From: Pseudomonas fluorescens
GTDB lineage: Bacteria > Pseudomonadota > Gammaproteobacteria > Pseudomonadales > Pseudomonadaceae
NCBI RefSeq assembly: GCF_002837185.1
Contig: NZ_KZ477989.1
Coordinates: 1-47,834, forward strand
Reading direction: 5' to 3'
Length of the DNA stretch: 47,834 nt
Below are positions 36,105 to 44,615 of the stretch, one piece after another. Position 1 is the first letter of the stretch, and each line of letters begins with the position of its first letter. Both the position numbers and the translations under genes were made by a program. Below the pieces are notes generated by a model. The model saw nothing but the letters and a program-made list of their open reading frames with translations. It made no database searches and was not told the origin of the DNA.

Positions 36105-36350
36105 TCAAAACAGCGCCCCTAACTCCGCTGGCCCCCAGTTCATGATCACCAACTCTCCGCTGATCTCGGCCCTTCCCTGCCGTTGGTTTGTGGTGTTGTA
36201 CCGAATGTCCAACATCTCAAAGTGAAACCCCTCAAACACCCGCCGGATATCAGGGTGATCGTTGATGCTGACCATCACCTTGCCTTTGCAGCGCCGCATA
36301 AAGTCGGCCATGCGCTCGTAATTCTCAAATCGATATCGGGGGCAGACCAC
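36105..36350 (-). pseudogene. C-terminal remnant of a D12-class DNA adenine methyltransferase
   Basis: The 81 residues contain YERMADFMRRCKGKVMVSIN, DHPDIRRVFEGFHFEMLDIR and a closing ELVIMNW segment. This is the typical end of phage-type D12 adenine methylases. The catalytic DPPY and SAM-binding parts are missing and no continuation is seen upstream, so it is a truncated relic, probably of a prophage or island. Confidence 0.7.
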
Positions 36351-36481
36351 GATACCCAGCTTTGAGCTGGCAGAGGAAAAGCAAACGATTCACCCCCGGA
36401 CACATGTCGCGACGGCCTGCTGATTCAACCCGACGCTTCACGGTGTAAGATGCCCAACATCCGTCCACCATCGAGGCCGCC

Positions 36482-36724
36482 ATGACTGGGATATTCTTAA
36501 ACCTGCCGGAAGACCTATCCAACTCTCTCGCTGACCTGGCCAAATCCAATGGTCAGACAGCGAGCTACCTGGCGATGGACGTTCTTCGCGACTACATCGA
36601 GCACGAAAAAACGCTAACCGCTCAGATCGAGCTGGCAGTAAAAGACGCAGACGAAGGCAAATTCGCCACCGATGATCAAGTGGTGGCCATGCGCGCCAGG
36701 CGCTGGAGCCGGAATGAGGGTTGA
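36482..36724 (+). CDS. RelB/CopG-type antitoxin
   Basis: This 80-residue protein has an N-terminal ribbon-helix-helix pattern (TGIFLNLPEDLSNSLADLAK, then SNGQTASYLAMDVLRDYIEH) and an acidic C-terminal tail. It overlaps the toxin start by 11 bp. It should repress the pair's promoter and block the toxin. It lies inside the dusA island just before attR. Confidence 0.85.
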   Translation: MTGIFLNLPEDLSNSLADLAKSNGQTASYLAMDVLRDYIEHEKTLTAQIELAVKDADEGKFATDDQVVAMRARRWSRNEG

Positions 36725-36998
36725 GTGGCTTGAAAAAGCACTCAAGAATCTGGAAGACGAAGCAAACTACATTGCCCTCGAAAATCCCAAGGCGGCCGAC
36801 GACTTCTCCGACGCCATTTTCGCCAGCGTCGACAAACTCGCTCAATTTCCCTTAATGGGCCGTGAAGGTCGGGTTAAACAGACTCGGGAATGGGCTGTGC
36901 CCAACTGGTCTTATCTAATCCCCTATCGGGTGCGCGGTGATCGCCTACAGATCCTGGGCATATTTCACACACGGCAACGCCCTCGTTCGAAATGGTGA
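36714..36998 (+). CDS. RelE/ParE-family toxin
   Basis: The 94-residue protein has MRVEWLEKALKNLEDEANYI, DKLAQFPLMGREGRVKQTRE and the closing ILGIFHTRQRP, typical of RelE/ParE folds. ATG 36714 sits inside the antitoxin's last codons with GGAG upstream, indicating coupled translation. Whether it cuts ribosome-bound mRNA (RelE) or poisons gyrase (ParE) cannot be told by eye. Confidence 0.87.
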   Translation: MRVEWLEKALKNLEDEANYIALENPKAADDFSDAIFASVDKLAQFPLMGREGRVKQTREWAVPNWSYLIPYRVRGDRLQILGIFHTRQRPRSKW

Positions 36999-37072
36999 AG
37001 GGTACGAACTGCTTCCCGACACCCCATCCCTGATAAACTGCGCACCATTCGCCTCGTTGACTCAGATCCCCC

Positions 37073-38059
37073 ATGCCCTTACAAATCGCCCCACTCTCCC
37101 GCCGCTTCTCCGTCGCCCCCATGATGGATTGGACCGACCGCCACTGCCGGTACTTCCTGCGCCTGCTCTCCAAACACGCCCTGCTCTACACCGAAATGGT
37201 CACCACAGGCGCGATCCTCCACGGCGATCACGAGCGCTTCCTGCGCCACAGCGAAGCCGAGCACCCGCTCGCGCTGCAATTAGGCGGCAGTGTGCCGGCT
37301 GATCTGGCCGCCTGCGCCCGTATGGCCGAAGCCGCCGGCTACGACGAAGTGAACCTGAACGTCGGCTGCCCCAGTGACCGGGTGCAGAACAACATGATCG
37401 GCGCGATCCTTATGGCGCACCCTGCCCTGGTGGCGGACTGTGTGAAGGCGATGCGCGATGCCGTGTCGATTCCGGTGACGGTGAAGCACCGTATCGGCAT
37501 CAATGGGCGGGACAGTTATGCCGAGTTGTGTGATTTCGTCGGGACGGTGAAGGACGCCGATTGCACCAGTTTTACCGTGCATGCGCGGATTGCCATTCTG
37601 GAGGGGTTGTCGCCCAAGGAGAACCGTGACATTCCGCCGTTGCGTTATGACGTGGCGGCGCAGTTGAAGCGGGACTTTCCGGAATTGGAGATCAATCTCA
37701 ACGGTGGGATCAAGACGCTGGAGCAGTGCGAGGAGCATTTGCAGACGTTTGATGGGGTGATGCTGGGGCGGGAGGCTTATCACAATCCGTATCTGTTGGC
37801 GGAGGTGGATCAGCGGTTGTTTGGCAGCGAGGCGCCGGTGATCAGTCGGGCAGAAGCCTTAGCGCAGTTGCGGCCTTATATTGCGGAGCATTTGGCCAGT
37901 GGTGGGACGATGCATCACATCACCCGGCATGTGTTGGGGTTGGGCACTGGGTTCCCGGGGGCGCGCAAGTTCAGGCAGTTGTTGTCGGTGGATATTCATA
38001 AGGCGGCAGACCCGTTGGCGTTGTTGGATCAGGCTGGGGAGTTGTTGGAAGGGCGGTGA
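37073..38059 (+). CDS. dusA: tRNA-dihydrouridine(20/20a) synthase
   Basis: DusA reduces uridine 20/20a in the D-loop of tRNA using FMN and NADPH. The 328-residue protein has the FMN motif SVAPMMDWTDRHCRYFLR, LGGSVPADLAACARMAEAAG, the active-site Cys in NVGCPSDRVQNNMIGA, and TVKHRIGIN. Its codons 14-21 carry the known integration target for islands and prophages, and a near-identical copy of that target lies 4 kb upstream. Codon use shifts to more G/T-ending codons from about 37.5 kb. The coding frame is intact. Confidence 0.95.
   Translation: MPLQIAPLSRRFSVAPMMDWTDRHCRYFLRLLSKHALLYTEMVTTGAILHGDHERFLRHSEAEHPLALQLGGSVPADLAACARMAEAAGYDEVNLNVGCPSDRVQNNMIGAILMAHPALVADCVKAMRDAVSIPVTVKHRIGINGRDSYAELCDFVGTVKDADCTSFTVHARIAILEGLSPKENRDIPPLRYDVAAQLKRDFPELEINLNGGIKTLEQCEEHLQTFDGVMLGREAYHNPYLLAEVDQRLFGSEAPVISRAEALAQLRPYIAEHLASGGTMHHITRHVLGLGTGFPGARKFRQLLSVDIHKAADPLALLDQAGELLEGR
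37112..37134 (+). repeat. Candidate right attachment repeat inside dusA
   Basis: This segment encodes the S-V-A-P-M-M-D-W-T region of DusA and matches 33117-33139 at 21 of 23 positions. It fits the dusA attachment site used by tyrosine-integrase elements. No integrase gene is seen beside it. Confidence 0.65.
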
Positions 38060-38100
38060 CTGGTGAGCTTGCAGAGGGTCAGATAGTTTTGGATTGGCTG

Positions 38101-38136
38101 ACACATTGCTATCGGGGGCAAGCCCCCTCCCACATT
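38101..38136. repeat. REP sequence
   Basis: A single inverted REP (GCTATCGGGGGCAAGCCC followed by CCTCCCACATTT) lies between dusA and tal. No second copy is seen nearby. The 38060-38341 gap otherwise holds only the tal promoter region. Confidence 0.9.
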
Positions 38137-38341
38137 TGGGGTGGTGTTTGGCTATGAAGGCGCTATCGGGCAGTTGGGTTGAACCTGCCATCGATTCTGG
38201 CCTCCTATTGAGCAGTACGGCCGGTATTCAAACGGCTGTTTTCAGGTTGTTGCCCTGCGCAAACGACCTGACGCATTTGCGCCCTTGAGCGCCTGCCAGC
38301 GCTCGGGTAATGTCATCAGACCCAAAGGACAGAGCACGCCC

Positions 38342-39268
38342 ATGACTTCCAAGCTGGAACAACTCAAGCAATTCACCACCGTCGTAGCCGATACCGGCGA
38401 TTTTTCTACCCTCGCCAAGCTCAAGCCGCAAGACGCGACTACCAACCCTTCCCTGCTGCTCAAGGCCGCGTCGATCGCAGGCTATGCCAAGCTGCTGGAT
38501 GAGTGTGTGCAGGACTGCAACGGCGACGTGGGCCTGGCCAGTGACCGGTTTGCGGTGGCGGTGGGTCAAGAGATTCTCAAAGTAGTGCCGGGCCGTATTT
38601 CCACTGAGGTGGATGCCCGTCTGTCGTTCGACGAAGACGCGATTCTCAAGCGTGCGCACCGTCTGATCGATCTGTACGACAAAGCCGGCGTTGGCCGTGA
38701 CCGTGTGCTGATCAAGATCGCCTCCACCTGGGAAGGCATCCGCGCCGCCGAGAAGCTGGAAAAAGAAGGCATCCAGACCAACCTGACGTTGCTGTTCTCC
38801 TTCGCCCAGGCGGTGGCTTGCGCTGAAGCGGGTGTGTTCCTGATTTCGCCGTTCGTGGGCCGTATCTATGACTGGTACAAGAAGGCCAACGGCAACGACT
38901 ACACCGGTTCCGATGACCCGGGCGTGCAGTCGGTGACGCGTATCTACAACTACTACAAGGCTAATGGCTACAAAACCGTGGTGATGGGTGCGAGCTTCCG
39001 TAACCTCAGCCAGATCGAGGAACTGGCCGGGTGTGATCGCCTGACCATCAGCCCGGACCTGCTGGAGAAGTTGGCGGCGGATGAAGGCAAGCTGGAGCGC
39101 AAGTTGTCGCCAGGCCATGCCGGTGAAGCGCGCGTGCATATGACGGAGGCGCAGTTCCGTTGGGAGTCCAACGAGGATGCGATGGCCACCGAGAAGCTGG
39201 CGGAAGGGATTCGTCAGTTTGCTCGGGACCAGGAGAAGCTTGAAGCGTTGTTGACTGCCAAGTTGTAA
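38342..39268 (+). CDS. tal: Transaldolase
   Basis: Transaldolase B-type enzyme of the pentose phosphate pathway; it moves a dihydroxyacetone unit from sedoheptulose-7-phosphate to glyceraldehyde-3-phosphate. The 308-residue protein has [30 protein letters not shown] and the Schiff-base Lys in [16 protein letters not shown], with [13 protein letters not shown] downstream. Start 38342 follows AAGGACAG; the earlier in-frame codon at 38285 lacks a site. A strong terminator follows. PA2796 is its PAO1 counterpart. Confidence 0.95.
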   Translation: MTSKLEQLKQFTTVVADTGDFSTLAKLKPQDATTNPSLLLKAASIAGYAKLLDECVQDCNGDVGLASDRFAVAVGQEILKVVPGRISTEVDARLSFDEDAILKRAHRLIDLYDKAGVGRDRVLIKIASTWEGIRAAEKLEKEGIQTNLTLLFSFAQAVACAEAGVFLISPFVGRIYDWYKKANGNDYTGSDDPGVQSVTRIYNYYKANGYKTVVMGASFRNLSQIEELAGCDRLTISPDLLEKLAADEGKLERKLSPGHAGEARVHMTEAQFRWESNEDAMATEKLAEGIRQFARDQEKLEALLTAKL

Positions 39269-39281
39269 GGCGGACGGCGAC

Positions 39282-39318
39282 AAAAAGGGCGGCACCCTCG
39301 CGGGTGCCGCCCTTTTTT
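39282..39318 (+). terminator. Intrinsic terminator after tal
   Basis: GGGCGGCACCC and GGGTGCCGCCC form an 11-bp stem around a TCGC loop, followed by six T. Confidence 0.95.
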
Positions 39319-39349
39319 GTGTGCGCCAGTCTCTAGCCAGTCACAAATC

Positions 39350-39443
39350 AAATGTGGTAGGGGGCTTGCTCCCGATAGCGGGGTGTCAGGCACAGAGTCT
39401 GTGTGTGAACCTCTGCAATCGGGGGCAAGCCCCCTCCCACATT
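39350..39443. repeat. REPIN with a variant first copy
   Basis: The first REP (AATGTGGTAGGGGGCTTGCT) has two base changes; the second, inverted copy (CAATCGGGGGCAAGCCCC, CTCCCACATT) is canonical. They lie between tal and rssC. Confidence 0.85.
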
Positions 39444-39468
39444 GAAATGTGTTCCGGCAGGGAGGTCG

Positions 39469-39951
39469 TCAGTGGCGCTCGAGGGCGTTGACCAGGTCGT
39501 GGAAGGCTTCGCGGTTGGACTCATTCAGGCCCATGAGGATCTTGTGCGCTTCGAGCACCTTGATCCGTACGATTTCCTCGGACTGGTCCTGCGACGGCAG
39601 GTCGGTCAGGCATTCCGGGCAGGGGATCGGGCGGTCAACGATGTTGAACACCTGGTCAAAACCCATGGACTGCAGCAGCCGGGTGATGTCTTCGTGGGTG
39701 GTGACAACCGTCGGCAACAGGCCGACCTTCTGCCGCGACAGAATGGACAACTTGGCCAACAGGCCCAGGGTGGTGCTATCGATGCTGCGGGTTTCGGTCA
39801 GATCGATCACGATCGCCGAGAAGTTCAGCGCTGTGAAGATCCGCTCGATCGTCGCATCCAGCGCCGAACACAGGGTCAGGCGCACTTCACCGACAAACTT
39901 CAGGACGAAGGTCCCGTCTTGCTCGGCGAATTGGATTCTTCCGGTACTCAT
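39469..39951 (-). CDS. rssC: STAS-domain anti-sigma-factor antagonist RssC
   Basis: This 160-residue protein has a STAS fold: residues about 5-105 with the loop TETRSIDSTTLGLLAKL, whose Ser56/Ser59 align with the phosphorylated Ser of SpoIIAA-like proteins. A Cys-containing C-terminal extension (IPCPECLTDL) follows. ATG 39951 overlaps the rssB stop by one base, so the two are translationally coupled. In P. aeruginosa the same pair (PA2797/PA2798) lies next to tal, and the RssB name reflects a role in RpoS control. RssB is the likely phosphatase for RssC. Confidence 0.85.
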   Translation of the reverse strand: MSTGRIQFAEQDGTFVLKFVGEVRLTLCSALDATIERIFTALNFSAIVIDLTETRSIDSTTLGLLAKLSILSRQKVGLLPTVVTTHEDITRLLQSMGFDQVFNIVDRPIPCPECLTDLPSQDQSEEIVRIKVLEAHKILMGLNESNREAFHDLVNALERH

Positions 39952-41132
39952 CAAAGATTCCTGCTCAACACCAATAGGGCGATATCATCCGGCATCTCCC
40001 CTAGCGTGGCCAATCCAAAAACCTGCCGCAGACCATCCAGGCTGCCGCCCGCCGACTTGACCTTTTGGGGCAAGGCGGCTTCTTTCTCTTTGAGTGTAGG
40101 CTCTGGAAGGAGGTCCAGGATGCCGTCGGACATCAGCGTCAGGCTGAAGGTCGGCGGCAGTTCCAGGATGTGGTCTTCGTAGGTGGCTTCATTGAACAAG
40201 CCCACCGGCAGGCCACGCCCTTCCAGGTAACGCACACTGTCAGGAGTGTATAAAACCGGCATCGGCAGGTGACCGCCAATGCTGTAGGTCAAAAGACCGG
40301 TTTCTTCATCGATCACGCCGCCCACCATCGTCACGTGCTTGCCCAGCTTGCAGCTGATCAGGCCCCGGTTGATGTGGCCCAGCACCTCGGAGGGGGTGAA
40401 CTCCGGCAAGGTGCCATTGCGCTTGGATTCGAACAACAACCGCGTCGTCATGAACTTCAACAACACGGTGACAAACGCGGAGGATGCACCGTGGCCGGAC
40501 ACGTCGGCCAGGTAGAACGCCACACGCCGTTCATCCACACGGAAATAGTCGACAAAATCCCCCGACAGGTACAACGACGGGATGATCTGGTGCGCGAACT
40601 GGAAATCGTCGATGGTCCAAGGGCTCACCGGCAGCATGTTCATCTGCACCTGGCGACCGGCGTTCTGGTCTTCCTGGAGCAGGTTCAGGCTGGCTTCAAG
40701 CTCGCGGTTGGCGGTCTCGAGCTTTTCGCGGTAGCGCTGGTTTTCCTGAAGCAGGCGTGCACGGTCCAGGGCGCGACGCACCGAGTGTTCCAGCACCGCC
40801 AGGTCTTCCAGGGGTTTGATCAGGTAATCGGCGGCGCCCAGGCGCAGGGCTTCAACGGCGTCGTTCATGACCCCGGCACCGGACACGACAATCACCGGCG
40901 TCTGCGGAGCAAGCTCGGTCACCTGGCGAATCAGCTCGAGGCCGCCCATCTGGGGCATGCGCAGGTCGCAGATCACGAGGTCGGGCTGGTCGCGCTCGAA
41001 TACCTGGAGACCCTGTTGGCCGTTGCCGGCCTGCAGGACGCTGAAGCCACTGTCTTCCAAATAGGCCGCGAGGCTCGCGCGCACTACTTCGTCGTCATCG
41101 ATTATCAGCAGCGTGGCACTGGTTTTTTGCAT
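39951..41132 (-). CDS. rssB: Response regulator with PP2C-type phosphatase output, RssB
   Basis: This 393-residue protein has a receiver domain at about 8-125 (phosphoacceptor D56 in VICDLRMPQMGG, Thr/Ser in VVSGAG, Lys in YLIKPLED) and a coiled-coil linker (about 128-165). A SpoIIE/PP2C phosphatase domain follows with GDFVDYFRVDERRVAFYLAD, DVSGHGASSAF, LPVGLFNEA and EMPDDIALL. E. coli RssB has a degenerate phosphatase domain and delivers RpoS to ClpXP. Here the metal-binding Asp residues look intact. It sits upstream of rssC, its probable substrate. Confidence 0.88.
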   Translation of the reverse strand: MQKTSATLLIIDDDEVVRASLAAYLEDSGFSVLQAGNGQQGLQVFERDQPDLVICDLRMPQMGGLELIRQVTELAPQTPVIVVSGAGVMNDAVEALRLGAADYLIKPLEDLAVLEHSVRRALDRARLLQENQRYREKLETANRELEASLNLLQEDQNAGRQVQMNMLPVSPWTIDDFQFAHQIIPSLYLSGDFVDYFRVDERRVAFYLADVSGHGASSAFVTVLLKFMTTRLLFESKRNGTLPEFTPSEVLGHINRGLISCKLGKHVTMVGGVIDEETGLLTYSIGGHLPMPVLYTPDSVRYLEGRGLPVGLFNEATYEDHILELPPTFSLTLMSDGILDLLPEPTLKEKEAALPQKVKSAGGSLDGLRQVFGLATLGEMPDDIALLVLSRNL

Positions 41133-41408
41133 GTGGGCAAACGGCGCCAGAATTAGGTTGGCGTAGGTGGCTCGACAATGGCCGGGCTCACGTACTGGAT
41201 TCGCTTTCTAGCCTCTCTGTCCTACAAAGCATTGGGATTTACCCCATGCACAACCGTAAAGCAGAGGTGCCCTTCTAAGGCGCAGACGGTACTCCCATCC
41301 GTGAGGGGTTTCAAGCTCATGCCGATGGTCGCCGAACGTCTTTACACCGCAAATCACCGGGAGTTATAAGAACGCTCATGACCACAACCCAAAGTAAGGA
41401 TGGATGCT

Positions 41409-41705
41409 GTGAGCGAACATGAGCGCGACTACGCCGAAAAACGCGACTTCATCCGCATGCGGGTGGATGCCGATGTGTCCTTGATCCACGCCGGGCAGGA
41501 AATTGCAGGGGTCTGCCTGGACCTTTCCAGCTCCGGCATGCAGGTGCAGGCACCTCGCCAGTTCAGCGTCGGTGACTTGCTTACCGTGCGCATTGATTCC
41601 GACCACGCCGCACTCAAAGGCCTTGAAGCCGATACAGAGGTGGTGTGGGCCAGGGCAGCGGGCGACGAACAGCATCTGGGCCTGAAGATTTTGAAAATGC
41701 GCTGA
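41409..41705 (+). CDS. PilZ-domain cyclic-di-GMP receptor candidate
   Basis: This 98-residue single-domain protein has the c-di-GMP-binding patterns RDFIRMRVDAD (R-x3-R) and LDLSSSGMQV (D/N-x-S-x-x-G). I prefer GTG 41409 as start because AAGGA at 41396-41400 is 8 bp upstream; ATG 41400 would overlap that site. It ends at a terminator shared with mlaA. The corresponding PAO1 gene is PA2799. The 41133-41395 gap upstream shows no gene. Confidence 0.87.
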   Translation: MSEHERDYAEKRDFIRMRVDADVSLIHAGQEIAGVCLDLSSSGMQVQAPRQFSVGDLLTVRIDSDHAALKGLEADTEVVWARAAGDEQHLGLKILKMR

Positions 41706-41716
41706 TCAGCGCGCAC

Positions 41717-41750
41717 AAAAAAGGCGACCGTTCAAAGGTCGCCTTTTTTT
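41717..41750. terminator. Bidirectional terminator between the PilZ gene and mlaA
   Basis: AAAAAAGGCGACC and GGTCGCCTTTTTTT flank a 7-nt loop, giving a 7-bp GC stem with A and T runs on both sides. Confidence 0.94.
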
Positions 41751-41769
41751 CATTTCAAAACGTCACAGC

Positions 41770-42459
41770 TTAAAAGTCGTCGACAACCTTGCCGTCCTTG
41801 ACCTTGAACTCACGGTTCTGCAGGTAAGCGTTACGGATAAAGGTGTACTTGTCGCCGCTGATCAGCTTCTCACTGTCGAGCAGGCTGGCACGGACGTCGA
41901 CCACGTTCAGGCCCAAGGTGCTGTTGCGCCAGCCGATATCGTTCATGTAGCGGTACGGTTGGGTGTAGCTGTCCACGTATTTGGAAGGCGCGTCACGCAA
42001 CGTGCTTGGGCCCAGCAACGGGATCATCACGTAAGGACCGCTGCCGACGCCCCAGTAGCCGAGGGTCTGGCCGAAGTCTTCATCGCTGCGCTGCAGCCCC
42101 ATTTTGGTGCCGACATCGATAAAGCCCAGCACGCCGAACGTGGTGTTGACCAGCAGACGGGCCGTGTCGACGCCAGCGTTATGCGGCTTGAGTTGCAGCA
42201 CGTTGTTGGCCAGGTTGCCGACATCGCCGATGTTGCGGAAGAAGTTGTGAATGCCGTCCTGCACCAATTGCGGGGTGACGAACTGATAGCCCTGGGCGAT
42301 TGGCTTGAGGGCGTAGGTGTCAACGGTGTCGTTGAAGGTGAAGATAGGGCGGTTGACGCTTTCCCATGGATCATCTTCCGTCGCGGCCTGGGCGGCGAAC
42401 GGTGCCAACAGGACGGTGGCACACAGCGACAACTGAGCGAAGTACTGGCTCCAGCGCAT
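41770..42459 (-). CDS. mlaA: Phospholipid-transport protein MlaA/VacJ
   Basis: MlaA removes mislocalised phospholipids from the outer leaflet of the outer membrane, handing them to MlaC. The 229-residue protein has a signal peptide (MRWSQYFAQLSLCATVLLAP, cleavage after AQA), then EDDPWESVNRPIFTFNDTVD, LLVNTTFGVLGFIDVGTKMG and LGYWGVGSGPYVMIPLLGPS. The usual lipobox Cys is not seen at the cleavage site, so it may be a plain periplasmic or outer-membrane protein here. PA2800 is the PAO1 equivalent. Confidence 0.94.
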   Translation of the reverse strand: MRWSQYFAQLSLCATVLLAPFAAQAATEDDPWESVNRPIFTFNDTVDTYALKPIAQGYQFVTPQLVQDGIHNFFRNIGDVGNLANNVLQLKPHNAGVDTARLLVNTTFGVLGFIDVGTKMGLQRSDEDFGQTLGYWGVGSGPYVMIPLLGPSTLRDAPSKYVDSYTQPYRYMNDIGWRNSTLGLNVVDVRASLLDSEKLISGDKYTFIRNAYLQNREFKVKDGKVVDDF

Positions 42460-42655
42460 AGCTTTTGCTCCTTGAATGGTCTGTCATGGGCGCTATGCCC
42501 TGAATAAGGCCGTCAGTATATGACGGAAGTGTCGATTTAGGCAGCCGCATGGAAACGACTTTCATGATTTGGACAAAATTCCTACAAATACGCCCTCATG
42601 TCATCCACTTGTCATGCCGCCCCGATAGCGTTGCAGCTATTTCAGGGACGTTCAG

Positions 42656-43264
42656 ATGCCACATGCCGAGATAGCCGTCGCCACTGCCCCCGCGTTGACC
42701 GCCGTGTTGTTTGGCCTGAGTGGCTGCCTGGTGGACTTCGGTTCCCAGGCCCGTAGCGACACACCCACCCCAGACTCGCAGGCCACGCCCGGGGCGCTGA
42801 AAATCCTGCGCAGCCTGAAGGAACAAGGCGTGCCCTGCGCCTGGCTGGATGAACTACCCGCCTCTGTCACCGCCCCACTGGCCGCTACCCTGCCCGCCTG
42901 GCTCAGGGCCACCTCGCCTTCCACCATCCGCTGGCCGGCGCCCCACGCCTGCTGGCAAGCCTTGATGGAGCTGAACATCGAACGCCTGGAGGGCTGTGTG
43001 CTGGTCAGCGGCGAACCGCGCCTGCTGCAATCGGGCTTGAACGCCGGGCTGTGGACCATCGGCCTGGCCTCCTGTGGCTCGCTGTGCGGCGTGGCGCCGG
43101 AGCAATGGCAGGCGCTGAGCGAAAAGGAACGCGAGTACAAGCGCGGCAAAGCCACCGTGGCGCTCTATGGATTAGGTGTGCACTCGGTGATCGATCACCT
43201 CGGCGAACTCGGCACCTGCCTGGCCGACATCCGCCTGCGCCGCCTCAAAGGCGAGAAGCCCTGA
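42656..43264 (+). CDS. Degenerate HAD-like protein
   Basis: The 202-residue protein has the overall look of phosphonoacetaldehyde-hydrolase-like HAD proteins. However, the catalytic FDxDGT motif reads FGLSGC (G20, S22, C24), so both aspartates are gone and phosphatase chemistry is unlikely. The later regions LMELNIERLEGCVLVSGEPR and SLCGVAPEQWQALSEKEREY match that family's layout. The gene follows mlaA divergently, the place of PA2803-like genes in PAO1. A binding or regulatory role is inference. Confidence 0.75.
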   Translation: MPHAEIAVATAPALTAVLFGLSGCLVDFGSQARSDTPTPDSQATPGALKILRSLKEQGVPCAWLDELPASVTAPLAATLPAWLRATSPSTIRWPAPHACWQALMELNIERLEGCVLVSGEPRLLQSGLNAGLWTIGLASCGSLCGVAPEQWQALSEKEREYKRGKATVALYGLGVHSVIDHLGELGTCLADIRLRRLKGEKP

Positions 43265-43375
43265 CAAGGATCATGCACAGTTGGCGCCGGTGGATTAATC
43301 TACAGGTCAGTTCGTAGACCTTTCCCGGCGTGCCGCGGTCTATGCCAGTGCCTATCGATAAAAGGAAAGAATGTC

Positions 43376-43642
43376 ATGCCTGATCGCAAAAAACTGGAAG
43401 AACAGGTCGAGATCCTGCGCGGGCAGCTGGAACAGGAACCGCCGCTGCCGGAAGAAAAACGTGAAGCGCTGGAAGCCTTGATTGCCAAGTTTGAAGTGCA
43501 ACTTGAACTGGAGCCGGCCACCCAGTCGCCCAGTATTTCCGACGACGTGAATCAAGCGGCCATAGAGTTCGACGCTGAACACCCGGTCATTTCCGGGACA
43601 TTGCGCAATATCATGATCACCCTGGGCAACATCGGCATCTAA
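43376..43642 (+). CDS. DUF4404 family protein
   Basis: This 88-residue acidic protein has an N-terminal heptad-like helix (KKLEEQVEILRGQLEQEP, EEKREALEALIAKFEVQLEL) and a C-terminal EFDAEHPVISGTLRNIMITL segment. The family is common in gammaproteobacteria without a known role. AAAGGA is 8-9 bp before the ATG. A fused REP hairpin follows. Confidence 0.85.
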   Translation: MPDRKKLEEQVEILRGQLEQEPPLPEEKREALEALIAKFEVQLELEPATQSPSISDDVNQAAIEFDAEHPVISGTLRNIMITLGNIGI

Positions 43643-43670
43643 TCTGCCTGCCAACCAAGCACCGATGCAA

Positions 43671-43702
43671 AATGTGGGAGGGGGCTTGCCCCCTCCCACA
43701 TT
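43671..43702. repeat. Fused palindromic REP between convergent genes
   Basis: AATGTGGGAGGGGG-CTTG-CCCCCTCCCACATT, the same 32-bp palindrome as at 4921, lies between the DUF4404 gene and the convergent queF. Confidence 0.92.
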
Positions 43703-43718
43703 TGGTTTGTGTGCAGGC

Positions 43719-44549
43719 TTACTGGCGCGCCAAGCGTACGTTCTGGAACGCCACATCCTCGGTACTGCGATACGGGTTGATATCCAGCCCACCCCGCCGC
43801 ACATACCGCGCATACACGGTCAACTTCTCCGGTTTGAGCAAGCGCTGCAAGTCCAGGAAGATGCGTTCCACGCACTGTTCATGGAAGTCCGAGTGCTGAC
43901 GGAAGCTCACCAGGTACGCCAACAGGCTCGCGTGATCCAGCGCCGCACCGCGGTACTCCACCACCACACTGCCCCAATCGGGCTGGCTGGTGACCGGGCA
44001 GTTGGATTTGAGCAGGTGGCTGTGCACGCTCTCCTCCACCACACGCGAGTCATCACAGCGCAACAGTTCCGGACGCGGATGTTCGTAGCTGCTGACGTTG
44101 ATATCCAGATCATCGATGCACACGCCCGGCAACGCCATCACGCCTTGCGCCTCGATTTCGGCCAGGCTCCGAAGGCGTACGCTGACCGGCTTGCCGGCGG
44201 CGGCGCTGAGGTCGTTGCGCAGGGTCTCTTCCAGACCGTGGGTGTCGGCGAACGCGGTCTGGTTCAACGAGTTGAGGTACAGCTTGAAGGACTTGGACTC
44301 GATGATGTTCGGCGAGTCGGCCGGGATGCTGAACTCACCGATGGCCACCACCGGCTTACCGGACGGCAGCAACCAGGACAGTTCGAAGCAGTTCCAGAAA
44401 TCCACACCCTTGTAAGGCAGGGTCTCGGCGCTCAGGCCCAGTTCGGCCCATTTGGCGGCGCGAGGGATCGGGAACAGCAACGAAGGGGTGTACGTGGAGA
44501 TGTATTCACTGGACTTGCCCAGCGGCGAATGTTCGGCTGCGGGATGCAT
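43719..44549 (-). CDS. queF: NADPH-dependent 7-cyano-7-deazaguanine reductase
   Basis: QueF reduces preQ0 to preQ1 in queuosine synthesis. The 276-residue protein is the long, two-domain type: an N-terminal part with [20 protein letters not shown] and the substrate/cofactor motif [17 protein letters not shown], then the catalytic Cys in [15 protein letters not shown], followed by the Asp/Glu of [10 protein letters not shown]. Length and motifs are typical. PA2806 is the PAO1 counterpart. Confidence 0.95.
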   Translation of the reverse strand: MHPAAEHSPLGKSSEYISTYTPSLLFPIPRAAKWAELGLSAETLPYKGVDFWNCFELSWLLPSGKPVVAIGEFSIPADSPNIIESKSFKLYLNSLNQTAFADTHGLEETLRNDLSAAAGKPVSVRLRSLAEIEAQGVMALPGVCIDDLDINVSSYEHPRPELLRCDDSRVVEESVHSHLLKSNCPVTSQPDWGSVVVEYRGAALDHASLLAYLVSFRQHSDFHEQCVERIFLDLQRLLKPEKLTVYARYVRRGGLDINPYRSTEDVAFQNVRLARQ

Positions 44550-44615
44550 AGCGGAAACCTGGCTAAATAAACCGCGCCAGTCTACCAGCCTTTGCTCCCG
44601 CCCTTAAGGAACGCC

